Source of the DNA: Crotophaga sulcirostris | Taxonomy: Eukaryota > Chordata > Aves > Cuculiformes > Crotophagidae | Length of the DNA: 64,000 nt | Assembly: GCA_013397455.1 (NCBI GenBank) | Contig: VYZB01000222.1 | Span: forward strand, 372,001-436,000 | Direction of reading: 5' to 3' | Shown: piece after piece, positions 37,571 to 51,872 of the stretch | Layout of the letters: the number at the start of each line of letters is the position of its first letter | How positions within the stretch are numbered: the stretch's first letter is position 1 | Translations under genes and position numbers: made by a program | The notes under the pieces: generated by a model | What the model was told of the DNA's origin: nothing | The model's input: only the letters and a program-made list of their open reading frames with translations | Databases searched by the model: none

Positions 37571-40500
37571 AAAGGACGACTCATCTCAGATATCTGGACA
37601 CGTGGTTGGATTCCCTGCTATGGAAGCAGACAGTATATAAATCAGTGTGTTCTTTTTTAAAAGTTTGAGGAGGAAAAGGAAAGACAGAAGAGGTAAGAAG
37701 GGTCTCATTCTGTCCTGATGGGAGGTAAAGTCATGCTTGAAACCAGACATAGATTCAGAAAACTCCTTCTTAGTGTACTTCAGTAGCAAGGGAAACTACT
37801 GTAGTCTCAACTTCCTACTGTCTGCCAAAAGCAGACTTCTGCCTCACCTTTTCAGTGCCATTTAGAATATCAATATAGACAAAGAACTTGCTTAGGTCTT
37901 CAATTTTAAGTCATTTTTTCAACGTCTCTATTTAGCCATCATCTTCAGTACTGATTATTCTATTTCTTTCCACATCCCTTAGGAACTACTCAAAGAAAAT
38001 AATCCTGCTTAGTATGGCTCATTGCCACCCGTCATTATCCCTAGGATTAATAGCATTTGAGATAACTACAATAAATTGGAACATTTCATGTTACCATGGT
38101 AGCCAAATTGAAAGTAACAATTTTTCCCCCCAGGCTGGCTGCAGATACCGTTGCAGGTAGAAGATATAAACTAATATTAGTTTATAATTTTCATCTGTGT
38201 TATATCAAAATATCTTTTCCTGAATTTCTCATTCTCTGTGAGAAGTGTCTATGGTATAGGAGTTTCTCATTAAAGAATAACTTGAGACAGAAAAATTCCC
38301 TATTTGAGAGTACCAGTGATTAAATGAATCTTATTTTTGTTTTGAGTTATGGTGAATTTCAAATACTACAGCAAAGAACTGTTATAAAGCATATAGTTGG
38401 AGTCTGACAAAGAAAACTTACTTCCTTTCTCATATTTCTGGACGAAAAAAACCCAAAACACCCATCACCACCACCTGTGGTTATGCTCTAAATTAAAACC
38501 AGACAAACTAACAAATCAAATCCAAACAACATCAGAATTCAAATTAAAATAAAGTTATGTTTTCTGTTCTCTATAGACAGTGAAATTCTGAAAATCCTGT
38601 ATAATCTCATAGGGATAGGTATAATCTGTTTGTTGTATTCAGACTCTGAATGCAATTTCTGTCACAAATTCCACTGTAGTCTCTCTCACCTCATGCTTTA
38701 ATAGACATTTTCAAGTGTTCGAAGACCCTAAAAGTCTGTCCTTTCTGCAACTAGACATGTTAAGTAATTTCTTTGTGTATTCATCTGAACTAAAGAATGT
38801 TATCTGCTTCTGAAGTGATGTTTTTGAGGTAATGTGTTAGAAGTAAAACAGAAGGAATAGTAAAGAATTAACAAAAAGTTCCGGTAACAACTTGATAATT
38901 TAGATCTTTCTGTTATTTTTAATAATTTAGGTAAAGAGTCTGATCTTAAAGAAGGACTCTTAGTTTGGAAACACTGAGAATCTAGATATTAATATCATTT
39001 TACTTAAATATGTTATCAGTATATTAGATTTGTTAATTGTATGTGCTAAAGAAATAGCATCAGTGCTACCAGTGGGAAGGCGATGGTCTAATGTGCCTAT
39101 GGGGAAATGAGTCAGTGAATTTCACGAAGTGTAGTTTGCAGCTCTGGGTTCCTTTCTCTTGTGTAAACAGTGTGTCTGATGGGGAACTGTGACAGCAGCC
39201 ACAACAAGTTAATACAATGCTTAACTAGAGATGAAAGGGAAACCTCCCACTCTGACGATTGTGTATGTTCCCAACAACCTATTCTATGATGGCTGCTGTT
39301 TTATACATTAGTTCGTAAAAATCCGTTGTTTGATAGAAATGGTTCAATGTTTTACATTCAGCAATAGTAAAGCAAAAACTCTTTAGAAGTTGGGAGTATT
39401 TTGTATTGCAAAACTAGATCAGATCTATGAAGAATGTAAGCCTTAAATGGGTCCTCACATTCACTGTGTGCATCCTTGCCAACATCTCAGTATGAAGCTG
39501 CAGTGCATTCTTGATGCGAATCTTCTCATCTTCCTTACCCTACTACACTTTTGTTCACATTGAACTGCATTCCTGTTGGATAAAATCAAATCAAAAGATC
39601 TGCTTCTGAACTGCATCTAGTGCACTGAAGACACTAATGTGAACAGAAGTACATAATCAAGACACCAAGCCTCACACCCATCCATAGCACTTATTGAGAT
39701 GATGGGCACTGATAGAAAGGTCTTGGAATTATCAAGGACTTCTGCAATGCCAACTCATACTTTGCACCATATGAAGAGTCAGGTAGGATCTGCATTTTGT
39801 TCATCTGGGAACTTTTTAACATCCACAGGATCAGCATAAATCTTCCTGTCTAAATTGAAATTTCCTCGTACAACTGTATTTTTTCCAGGTTGTCTGGTAG
39901 ACACTGGCCAATGAATGTATAATCTCTTGCCTGCTGTGATGCAAATTTGCTTGTCTTACTAGTAAATATTTTCTCCAAGAGAGCTACAATTGTTAGGGTG
40001 GAGAGAGATCACTGTATTGTGAAGAGGTTTTTTGTTGAGTCCCTTAATAGGTTGGGTGTTCCTTTGTTTAAGTGAAAGAAATACCTCTGCAGTGGGTCTA
40101 GATGGCAAATCTTGCCTGGAAACTGTTGCTAAGTAAAACTTGCTTTTGTTGCTGAATTGTTTTTGTTGGAGCATCTATCAGTAAGAAATTGAGAAGCAGA
40201 ATCATAGGGGTGGAGGCAAGCAAGCTGGGAAAGGTGGGTTGTGAATAGTATAGATTTATGTGAAGAACCACTTAAGTTTATGAGGCAAGTTCATGGTTAA
40301 CTTCATCATAAAGCCTCCTGGGTTTATCATTCATTTCTATTTTCTTTTTGTTTGTCTATTCATTTTGGAGCGGTGGTGTGTGGTTCTCCACTGGCAATTT
40401 ACAGCTTTTACTGTTTACATGGCATTGTTCGGGGTGGGATTTTTGTTGGTGGTTTTGTTTTCTTTTTTTAGTGATCCTTCCCTACTCCAACTATCTTGGT

Positions 40501-43500
40501 CAAGCTTAAATTTCTTTTGTTTTTCAAAGAAAATATCCTGATAATTTGACAGGAAAGTGATAGCCACAGGTGTCCATTGATTTGTGAATAAAAGGCACAA
40601 CTTAAAACTATACATTTAGCATAAATAACTATAATATCATAATCGGGTAGAAGAATAATAGGCTGGCATAAAAGTATAATACAAAGATACAGCATCTGCA
40701 GGTGATTCTGTCAGCTAATGAGAGCAAGACAGCATGGAGTGAACACAGGAGTGTTTGTTAAAAGGCCAACTCTGAAAAAAAGGACTTTATCTGACCACTA
40801 AGGAGAGGAAATTGCATTAATAGTTCAAAGTAGCAGTGAACAAGTGCAATCTAGGCGACTTGCTGCAGAGGGTCAGCTTTAAGAAGATTCTTAGGTGACT
40901 ACCTTGATAACATTCGGTACTGGAACATTATCATCTGTAACCTTTGTTATATCGAAACTGAACCTAATTTCCTTTCCTGTCCAGTGCATGGCACCTCTGC
41001 TTGCCCAACTGCCAACTGATCCTCAAGTACGTAACTGCTTCCCTTCAAGTGGTAGCAGCTCCTTGGATGTAAACAATTTGCATGCACAAATTCTTGAACT
41101 CCCAAGGAGCTTTTCCTAAGCATTTCTTCTCCTCCTTCCCTGTGCTAGCTTCACAGTGGTTACAGCAGGTCTGGGACTGTGGTAGCCCACTTCAGGATGG
41201 GAAAGATAGGAAATATTCAGGGTAGACTGCAAAGGCATGTTGGTCACCTTTGCTTAGAATGAAGGAAATCAGTCTGTCTTTCCACTCTGCCACAGTTAGG
41301 TAACCTGTAACCTACCTGTATTTTCCTGACCCATCTTTCTCTTTATGACTGTTCCTTAGATATTTGGAGATAGAGTGTCATTGATACCAAGGTTTGTGTC
41401 CAGTGGAAATATATGAGCCTGGGGATTCAGTGGAATTGTCTTGTTTCTCTTTCAACTTATGATGATGTTAATTTGGGCATTTGAAGGTCAGTTCTTTTCA
41501 GAATTACTTTTTTTTAACATCATCTTTCATTTGAGATGGGTCATTCTTGCTCAGAGTTGTGAGTGGTCCAAGTCATGGGGACTTTGGACGTGAACTGAGA
41601 TGATCGAGATTTAGACTGTGCAGAAGCATCAGGACTGTGCTGATGTTTTTCTTCACAAAAGTAAAGTTCAGAATTACTCAATATGATCCTCCCCTTCTGA
41701 ACAAACACATGATTCCATAATATGCAAGCTCTTCATCTGTGACAGAAGGTAACTCATAATGCGTATACATTTTTTGGACATCCTTATGAGAGATTCTTTT
41801 TCACTTAGGATGTCAGAAATATTTAAGTAGGTCCTACATGACTACAACTTGCAGGTTTTATCTGTCTATTTCTTGCCAAAGCAAATCATTAGTACAGTGC
41901 CGTTGATTTTATGTAGGAGGACAATAGACTTGAACAGGGAAAACTTTTTTTCACTGGCCTGGTACTCTAAAAGGCCTTTGAATGACAAAAAAGAGATTTA
42001 TTCATACATCCCAGATAAATTATTTTTCCATGCACTAACATGAGTAAGAGAATTTGCCTTCTTGTTCCAATCATGTCTTACAGACGACAATTCCTTTAGA
42101 AACTGGCTAGTAAACTTTTTGTTATAGCTTAGTTTATCTATTTCCAGACTTGGGGCACCCATGTATCTCCTGCCACAGGTTAAAGTTTTATTCCTTGCAC
42201 ATGACAGAGAAAGAAAATCTATTAAGATATCATTTATGTGTTCTATATGCAGACTGTGCAGACCAATGCAGTCACATTTCTAGCATGTGAAGGAAATACA
42301 CAACCCAGAGATTTGTTTTTTAAGAAGTTGATGGGAACAGACAGAATATTGCCTGTTGGGTTGGGTTTTTTTCCCTAGCAAAACTAGAGCTTCAAATGCA
42401 GAGTCCTCTGTGTATGTGTGTGAGTGAAAGAAGCTTCTCCTGTGTGATCCATTGAAATAGACTACAACCTCTTGATTTTTTTAGGGATGCAATTCGGTAT
42501 TAGCCAGTACATAATTTTTTTCTGATATCCATCCCTCACTATCTCCAGTATTTTCCTAGACACATTGCTTGTTTACAGTCTTTTCTCTTTCATAGCTTTC
42601 TATAATGTCATGCGGCGCTACCAAATTACTAAGGAAAAAGGTTTTTCAGTGCAGGCAATCCTGTCCTTGCTTATGAGCATATTTCAGACGAAGGTAGAAA
42701 GGCAATGCCTCAACTCTTCAGACAGTAGAAGACTATGTAGCAATAAAGGGCGTGGGAGTACAATATATCTAACAAAACTTATCTGTGAGCACGAGGCTCA
42801 GCAACTTTCCTTATGAGACAAAAAAATCCTTAGCTATAGCAGTAGCAGCCTTCCAAGCTGCACAGCATTATTTCCCTCTTTCTCAGTCTTCCCCTCCCCA
42901 TCCCAGCACACAATATGTTGTATTTGACACTTATGAGTGAGAAGATACTCAGTAGTCTCATTTTTTTCTATTCAGAGTATTTAAGTCCTGAGACATGTAC
43001 TTCAGAATATTCTTATTAAAATAAGATACTATTTAAGTGCTGAAAGTATGCAGCATTGCTAATCTTAGCAAAACCTATGTTTTAAAGCCTCTGTAGAAAA
43101 AGAGTGAAACCAAGAAGGCTCAGAGCTTTTATAATTTACAATACAAAGCAGTAAGAATAATTGTTACTGTATATGTACAAGAGAATGATGCTTAGATGTC
43201 ATTTAGCCTACTTGAAATGCATGACATGTTATTTGAAGAAAAATTCCCTAGCCAAAAAATTAAATAATAGTTTGGTAATCTTTTCTGAAGAGTCTAATGT
43301 TAACATCAGACTGGACTGAGATTTTTTCAGAGATAGCAACTCTAATGGAAGAGATCCCAAAGCACCTAAGAAACTAAGCGTAAGGGTATAATACTATAAA
43401 ATATTTTCTCATTCAGAAGACTTTGCAGTAAATAAGGTAAAGGAAGAAATGTAAGAAACTCAATTTTTTCATTAGCTGCTTCGTGGGCAGGTAATTTGTA

Positions 43501-46500
43501 TCCTGTGCACTGCCAAGAGGAGAGATCTTATAAAAAAACAGTGCACAAGTGTTTAATTGAAGGTGGTATAGTAATATCAGAGTTAAACTTCCATAGCATT
43601 TTCTTACATTCTAGCCTTCCATGACACTGTGTCTGACTTTGTGATCATAACAATCTTTTGATATTTTTGTGATTGTATTTATACAGACACATACACAGAA
43701 TGGATGTGGAGTGCTCTGGAAAACACCAGCTCTCTATTTTATCTAAGAATAAACAGAATATTTGCCTTGATTTGACCAGTCACACAATTATTGGTACTCC
43801 AGCCAAGTAGGTAATTGTGTAAGGCCTGGCTCGAGGTTCCTTTGTTCTGTGCATCACCTCGAACAGAACTAAATCACAGACCAATGAGCAAAGATCAGCA
43901 GGACGGAGCAGTAGTTTAGCTTTTTAAATAATTTTATTCATTTTTGATCTCTTTTCTGCAAAATTTTGTGATGTGACATTAAAAATGAATGAGTTGATTT
44001 GAATTGATCCTTATTTGGTGGATTTTGTTTCCATGATATACCTACTTAAGATATTGACCAAATATTGGTACACAATATACAATTTTATTCTAGTGCTGAC
44101 GGTGAAAGAATATTTCAACAGCAGGATATTAGTGAGATTGCTTATTATTATTTCAATTTAATGAACTCACCAATAGTAGTGCATTAAAGGGAAAATATGC
44201 GTTAGAGAAAAAATTGAATGCAGGGGGAATAATTAATTTAGCAGGAATTGTTGTTAGGCAAGACCATGTGCTAGCAAGGTCAACAGTCTTTTTCAAGAAT
44301 TTGAGTTGTCCTGGAAACATGTGAAGGTTTTGGTTTTGTTTTCAGTAGTCTAGATTATATCTACAATGATGTAGATTGACAAATGTAGAGTTCCAAGGTA
44401 TACAGGGCTTTATATAATATTACAAATTAAACTTTCATATGATATTGCCTTTTAATCTTGAGAAAACCCAGGCTAAAAAAATGCTATCAATTTGAGAAAA
44501 TTCTTTGCATGGTGCCTGTTTTAACTGTTGCCTATGTAGTGACAGGAACATGGCACACATGAATCATTTATTGCTAGAATCTGGGTTTATTGTTTGGAAA
44601 GCATTTCAGAATTGAAAAGCGGGGGTTACTGTGGTTTTAAATTATTTTTTATGCATTTTTTTTACTAGTCTGAATACACAAATAAATGGTTAGTTTGTAT
44701 GCTTGAATTTTATCCAAAAAAAATAAGACTGAACAGATGCCAATTCTGAATTTTATAATAAAATATATAATTCATAATTTTCACTGTTGGTGGTTTGCAA
44801 CATAAATAGAAGGAGAAATAAAATCAAAATAGTAGTAATCACAATATTGAGGAACTTATCAAGGAGCCCACTCATAAATGTTGTTTTTCTATTACAAAAT
44901 AGGTGTTGAAATGTTCTTAGATGTATGCATTTTGAAAGGTTTATATTTCCCTAGTAAATGAACTGAAGTAAACCAAAAATATTCTAAGAGAAATGGTCTA
45001 CATTTTTTTTGATTATATATTGCTGTCTTAAGCAATCAAGATATGTTAGGAGATGGCGGAGATTTTTCAGACAATTTTAGGCAGAAATTCTGTAAGAGAT
45101 TCGACTTCTCATATCATGTTATGAAATGACCCACACCAATCAACTATTCATAGAATATGTTTTTATACAAAATCTGAAGATACATTCCAAGAGGTACAGT
45201 TTGGTTTTAAACAATATCTACCTGTTGCTAGATGGGTGGATCTAATCTATTCTCCTATGCTGTGTGGGAACTGTAGCACAGGACGCTTGGAATTCCACAC
45301 AGCCCAGTGAATCAAGCTGTAGGCAAAATTCCTCTCCCGGACTCAATGGGATAAAATTCTTGCTCTTCACTCTACCAGAAAAATCCAACAACAATATATT
45401 TGCTAGTGTTCATTTGGATTTCCCACATAATAGATAAGGAGTCATTCATAATTCTGCACTAGTGACAAGTGATTGGGCAACTTTCTGTGTTGCGTTACAT
45501 TACATTTACTGCTGAGAAGTATAAAAAAAAAAGTTACAATTAAAAAAACAGTGTTTCTAGAAATGATTTCAGGAAATGTGGAAAGAAGATCCAAATAAGA
45601 CATATGTGTTACCCATAGTATCCATATTCAGCAAAGTATGGATTAACTGGTGAATAATTGCTAACAATTTGCGTAATTTAAAGCAATCTGTTACTCTCTT
45701 GTAGAGGACAGTATTGTATCTTCATTTAGGATTACATCTAATATTTCCACCTTTGATTTAACTAAATAATGAGAAGCTGAATAAAGTTTCACCGTGAAAG
45801 CAGAGCAGGAGACAATAACATGGATGACCTTGCTAATGTAATAAACAGAATGGTTATGAGAACATACCTCCCTGTTGATGTTATTTACAATAAAGTTCAG
45901 TGAGACAGAAGCTATGATTTGTGTCTGCTTTTATGGAATATTTTACAGACCTGCAATCTAGGTATGTAGTTCAGGAAAATGTTAGTGGACATAAATGCAG
46001 CATGTTCAGTTTGCTACTTCTCTAAAATGACTTCTTTCTAAGTATAACTGATTTTGAAGTCTTCAGCCAACCTAATGTCTTATTTCTGCATTCTAGGTGC
46101 ATTTAGTTTAACCTGTCCACTCTAAGGAAGTAACCTGCTTACTTAAGAACAAGGTTATCATTTCACCAGCAAAATGGGAATCTGTAGATGACTTTCCATT
46201 CTGACCTTGGTTGTGACACTTGATCTTTACTTGGTGAACTCTAAGTCTCCTGCTTCCTACAGTAGTAAGTTTGGACTCTCTCAGAATATGCCAGTCTCCA
46301 TTTTGTACATATAGTTGATAGATGTCCTAATGACCATAGGAAGAGTTGAGATAGTGATATCAACGCTACTTGACCTATGAGGCTGGTTTTGCATCCTTTT
46401 ATGCTGGCAGGGGTTTAAAAATAGCACTTCCTAGTTGTCTTTGCTGACTGTTTATGGTATAAACTAAAAGGCAGTGATTAGTTGCTGTTTGTCTTAAGAG

Positions 46501-47406
46501 CTCTGATGTATGAAGTTCACAATAGTTCTTTCCTGTCACTGCTCCAACTTATTAGTCACAAAGCTCTCAAGTGAAATGCTTTGTCAAGGCTCATTAAAAA
46601 TGCCTTGAGAGGGCTAGGAAGGTGTGTGAGGGGGTTGATTCTATTGATGACTGGGTTAAGGAGAACATGTGCTGACATTTCAAGGTAGGTAGAAAACCTG
46701 CTTCGGTGCAGATTCTGAGACCACAGGCAATTAAATGCAGGTGGAGGAAAATTTTCTGTTTGACATGCCTCCATCCTGAACATTTGTCATTGGCACACAT
46801 GTTATACAACAAACAGAAAACAGCTTTAGCTTATCTACACAAAAAGAGCTTGTTCGAAATAGAAAACCACCTTGTGTTTGGCTTCCTGGAGGCAAGTAAA
46901 ATAATGTACGAGAAGTAATACCCACAATATGGACAAAGCTGTTTCTGTCCAAGTAGCTGAATATTAACAGACCAGAAAGCAGATGTCACTCGTCGTTGAC
47001 TAATGCGATCACTTCACTACATTTGCTGCCTTTTGGATTCCAGGTTTCAGGAGGGCATGATAGTACTTTTTAAATTTTATCTATGCATAAAAATGAGAAG
47101 CAGATGCTTTGACAAATGCATTTGCAAAAGACAGGATATGGCATTTTTGGACTAGGAAGGGAAAGTGGTTAGGTATACCTTGATTGAAACCATTGAAATT
47201 TATGAGCGAGTTCTTAGACTCCTATTTTTTTCCCCTGTTGCATAGCATGGAGATAAGATTTCACTGTATTTGAAAGACAACACTCTTCAGTACAAAAGAA
47301 TAAGTACTCTTTGACAAAGAATGTAGTAATCTCAGACTATTCAGTGCTATAGGACAAACTGAAACATGATTTCGGTGTGGGTTTTCTGTTTGGGTTCATG
47401 TGGGTT
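37571..47406. other. AT-rich unique non-coding sequence
   Basis: Nearly 10 kb has no transposon, exon or RNA gene I can recognise. The open frames are at most 83 codons and lack familiar motifs. AGAATCATAGG at 40198-40208 resembles a CR1 tail but nothing CR1-like follows. Confidence 0.65.
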
Positions 47407-47426
47407 TTTGTTTGTTTGTTTGTTTG
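47407..47426. repeat. (TTTG)5 microsatellite within a T/G-rich tract
   Basis: Five perfect TTTG units are followed by about 40 bases of impure T/G-rich sequence. Open frames across it on both strands (47347-47559, 47366-47569) are products of the low-complexity composition. Confidence 0.85.
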
Positions 47427-50400
47427 CTTGGGTTTTTGTGTTTTTCTGTTTGTGGTTGGTTTTTTTAATGGGAACATTTGCATACATTTTCTTACTGGCA
47501 GTAACATACCATCGTAAGACAGCGTGCATCAACAATATAAGTATCCGTATTGTAGACAACCAGACATAAAAGCTGTTGCTCTCAGAAAGGGACTTCTCTT
47601 TCCTAGATGGGTGTACAGTTCTTCATCCTTGACCATACTGCTTATGCTTGGAATTAAATTTCTTATGTGAGTGCAGGATACTAAGCCAAATAACTAGTGC
47701 AATAGGAACTAGAGTCCAGTTTGTACCTTTTCCATCATCACAGGATGAAATCTTTGTCTGAAAAAGCGTTTGACAACTAAGTCTCTTGGAGAGGGTGAGT
47801 AACAATGTGGAAGAAAAAGCAACTAAGCATCTTGTAAAGACATTTTATATTTCTAGCAAAGAACTTCACAGACCAGAAAGCTTGATTTGCTGTACTTCAT
47901 GTACTTTTGAATTCTATATTACTTCATGATTCAGTATAGCCCACTTCAATAAAAAGTACGGTATTGTTATAAAATATAAGTAGAAAAAAGTTTTGTTATA
48001 TTTTAGTATTCAGCATTTGGAGCTACTTTTATTAGGAGGGAAAAACACTAATGTGTGAATTCTGGTCCATTACAGAGAAGAAGCCTGCACTTGTAAATCA
48101 AAGACTATGATTAATAGCAAGTATTTTTCCTCTTGAGTGGTAGGCACACTTAGGCATCAGGAAAATACAATTTTCTTCTTGAGAAATGGCACATGTATTT
48201 GTGTGGCACTTTGCTCAAAAGCGGACAGATCTAGAAAAAAAGATGCTCCAAATTCAAAGATGTCTTTATCACAAGCCAAAATTGTAGAAACCAAACATGA
48301 AACATAAATAATTCCTAGTTATTCATCTGGAATGCCCAGCACTGTGATGATAATAGCTTCAGCAGAGAATTAAATGAAAATCCAGTCCTCAAAACTGCCA
48401 CCAGCACTCCTCTCTCATGCTAATGTGAGAAAAATGGTATAGAGAAGTGTGCTTTCTTCTTGAAATGTTTTTTTTTTAAATAGCTAGAGAACCATCTGGG
48501 CTGCTGGAGTCACCCCTCTGATGTGAAGCACTGAGCTGACCTCCTGTCTCCTTGGAAACTGAGGGAGGAGTAAGGAGAGAGAGTCAAGGGCTAGGAGCTA
48601 CCCTACCTAAATGGGGTTTAGTAACCCATGGGCCAGAATCCCTCAAACAGAGGGGGAAACCAGCAGTGGTAATCTGCCCATTAAGAGCACAGTGGAAGAC
48701 TAAGTCTTGCATTCTTCCTCTAAGAAAATTAAAAACTAAATTTTTGCAATCTGTAGTTCCAAGATTCCCAAATGGAGATAATTGTATTTATGACTCTTTG
48801 ATTTTTGGTTTTGTTTTTTTTTTAATTACATACTACACAAAAGATTGCAGGCAGATATCTGTCACTGAAGGGGTTCATAATTTCAGTTGCTGGTATTAAA
48901 TCGGGATTAATTCTAAGGCTATATAGTATATCTTTATTTAAAGAGAATGACAAATTATTTTGTGAGCTTATTTTCTGATGTCGACTGTACAAACTTCTCT
49001 GCAAGATTATTTCTGCTTGTAGTGGATGTCCTGCTGTGGCATGACCTGGTGAAAGTAGGCAACTAATATAGTGCTAAACAAGCTTAGCAGTCAAGCCTAC
49101 ACAGAGCCTGGCACCTTGAGAACTGCAAGCATGCTAAATACTACCATGTCTTCTATCTTGATATGCCTGTTTTTAACAAGATAAAGACAGAAGAGGAAAA
49201 AAAACCCACAACCCACCCTATCTTTTCCTTTTACAAAGTTGATGAATTTGGAAAATAAAAAAGATGCATCAAATATAAGTGGCTGCTGAAGAAAATAACC
49301 CTAGAAGAATTATTCATCTAATGTTTTCTATGCATCTTTCCTATATATACACTCATATGGATATATTTGAATGACATCATTAAAAAAAAATCAGTACAGT
49401 ATTGAAGTTGAATATTTAGGGAAAACAATTTGCGTAACAGTGAAGGTAGTAAATCTGTTTAAATATTTGCTTTTTTTTCCCATCTCTGCCCATGTTCTGA
49501 GGTAAAGGAGAGAGTAGAAAACAGGAAAGGTAGACAGGCTTGTAGACCTGTACACTTGTAGAAAGGGGGATTTTCCATACTGAAGTAAACAGCTCCCTTG
49601 AAAGGAACTTAAGAACAAGTGAAGTGCTATCCTGAATATAATAAGTGAAGAAGTCAAGGTAAATAACATTAAAGTAATGCTGATCCTCTGAGCATGGTGT
49701 GACTGATTTTTCAGAGACAGGCTGCTGTGTCAAAAAGTCAATTGCTCCACTGTGTTGCCATGGAGAAAGGATATGGACAGAGTACAATTGAAAAAAAGGC
49801 ATTTCTGTTGACTTCCAGTGGTGTGAAATTATGACAACTTCAGAACACAGTGCTGAATGCAGGTTGTATTCATCTCTTCCATGTGCCACCTTCTCACTGT
49901 GTCAATGAGCAGAGGACCGTAAAAGGAAAATGGTGGCAACTAAGCTCCTAAGAAGCAAACAGAGAGGCATTTTGAAGGCCTCCCCTTCTTAAAGAGGACC
50001 TGCTGGTGGGTTTATAACTTCATCTTCTTCATATAGAACTAGTAGATTTGCAGCATTTCAAAATCCAGCCTTATGTTGCCTTGTGAAAACACTTCTTCTG
50101 TGAACACAGTCATTTTTGAAACCACCATTTCAATCTTTTTGATGTTTCGGAATATATATCCTGACATTTATGTCCCTTGTGATTTAGTTATATAGTTCAG
50201 GATATAGCTAACCTTACGTTTTCAGTATTTTTTATTCTGCACTTTGTAAGTAATTGGAAAAAACCCAATTTTGACAGTTAAAATGTCCTTTGCTTTTTCT
50301 ATAACATAGTTCAGATTCCAGAATGTAGAGAGCAGGTGCTCCTGTTGAACTGTGCTTTGAGTTCTGTGTGTTGGGGGAGTACCACTAAAAGGTCCCATTC

Positions 50401-50960
50401 ACAAGTTTTCTCATTTTTTTCCTTGTATTTACCATATATTGTTCACTTATTAACAGTACTTAGATATAATTGATGAAAATAAACTACGAGTAGGGAAGCG
50501 TCTGACCAGAAATCAATGAATAAGTTAAACTATTTTTTCTTCTTTTTCTTTCATGAAATCAATAAATCCCTGCTTTCAAATGGCTCTTCTTCCGGGGATC
50601 TTAAAGTTCGTCAAGTACAAATATCTCCTTTCAGTGATGGAGCAACTGAAGGACAGATGCACAGCAAAAATCTCTTCCACAGAGTACAAGAAAAGTTCTA
50701 AAACTCAGCTCTGTAGTCACTAATTTAGGTGCAAACACTCCCCCTGCCCCAAAGAGACTGGATGGTGCTTAGGAACCTGAAACTTTTGGAGGGATATGGA
50801 ACATACAAGCATAGATAGTAAATCTTCTGCTTTTTCCCTTGGATGTACTCCTTCCATGATCTGAAAGGTCTCTGTCTGCCTTTGAAATGCCCTGCAAACC
50901 TGTTTTAGTCTCTTGGATCTCTACTGAGATTATCAGTGAGGATGCCAGCAGTAATTGTGA

Positions 50961-50977
50961 TTTTTTTTTTTTTTTTT
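50961..50977. repeat. Poly-T tract, 17 bases
   Basis: An uninterrupted T run with no recognisable retroposed sequence next to it. Confidence 0.85.
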
Positions 50978-51859
50978 GGTGGTCTGAATGCCTGCCCATT
51001 AGGAAATGAATTATAGGAACACTTGATCTTTTAGGGATTAAGCTGAGAGAGAAAAAAATCTATCAGTTTAAATCAATGTTTAGGTCATATTTTTGCATTA
51101 TACAAGAATTAATTTTCTAAAGTCCAGATTCTGAATTCACTGAGAGTAACATCTGTGGATTTCAATGAGAGTTTTGCAAGAGCAAAGGAAATGCTTCTGC
51201 ATCTCACAAACAGGGAAACGAGTGCAGCAGTGCAGAGTAATGCAAAATTTGAGAGTGCTACTTCTGAGTTTCTCTTACAGTTCTCCTGGGGCAAAAATAG
51301 TTTGTCCAAGACTTGACAGATGTGAAATCCAGGTGACTACAAGACATCCTTTAAAGGCAACACTGTGTCTTGTACTTTAATTTTGGTTTTGTTTTGTTTG
51401 TTTGTTTTGATTAAAATATAGGGACAAGCTTATCTTCTCAAAAAAACTCATTTTTGCAGTTTTGCCACAGTGTTTGCTTTTAACTAAGAAAATGTTAAGC
51501 AGAAGTTTGAATATTCTTTTATCTCTATTTGTCCCTGGTTTTGCTTCTTTCTTTGCGTCTGTGCATGAGAATGTGCATTTGGAGCAGGGATTAATTTAGC
51601 AGGCATTTCACAGATCACCTTCTGTTGTTTTATGAGCCATCAGCAGTCTATGAACTATGGGCTGAAAAACAATTTAACACACTGGGCTGGAGCCTTCTCT
51701 CTGTTTTACCATGCAGAGCAGTAGGACAGAATTTTGTCCTAATATTCAAAACTGGGAAGAAATAGAGGGAAAGATTTGGCTGACCGTATCTGTTAGTATG
51801 CCATGAGTCCTGATTTCTCGGCTAGTGGTTTATTGTCTCTTACTTATGTTATGTGTTTG

Positions 51860-51872
51860 TTTTTTTTTTTTT
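51860..51872. repeat. Poly-T tract ending in a splice-acceptor-like ACAG
   Basis: Thirteen T are followed directly by ACAG at 51873-51876. This could be a simple homopolymer or the polypyrimidine tract of a plus-strand 3' splice site (see the finding at 51877-51912). Confidence 0.7.

Noticed and set aside
40198..40208. AGAATCATAGG resembling a CR1 3' terminal repeat
   Set aside because: The adjoining sequence lacks the TTGGAA and TCCAAC blocks that define CR1 ends.
47347..47569. Opposed open frames over the TTTG repeat
   Set aside because: Both are created by low-complexity T/G sequence (Lys/Asn/Thr-rich on one strand, Phe/Leu/Val-rich on the other).
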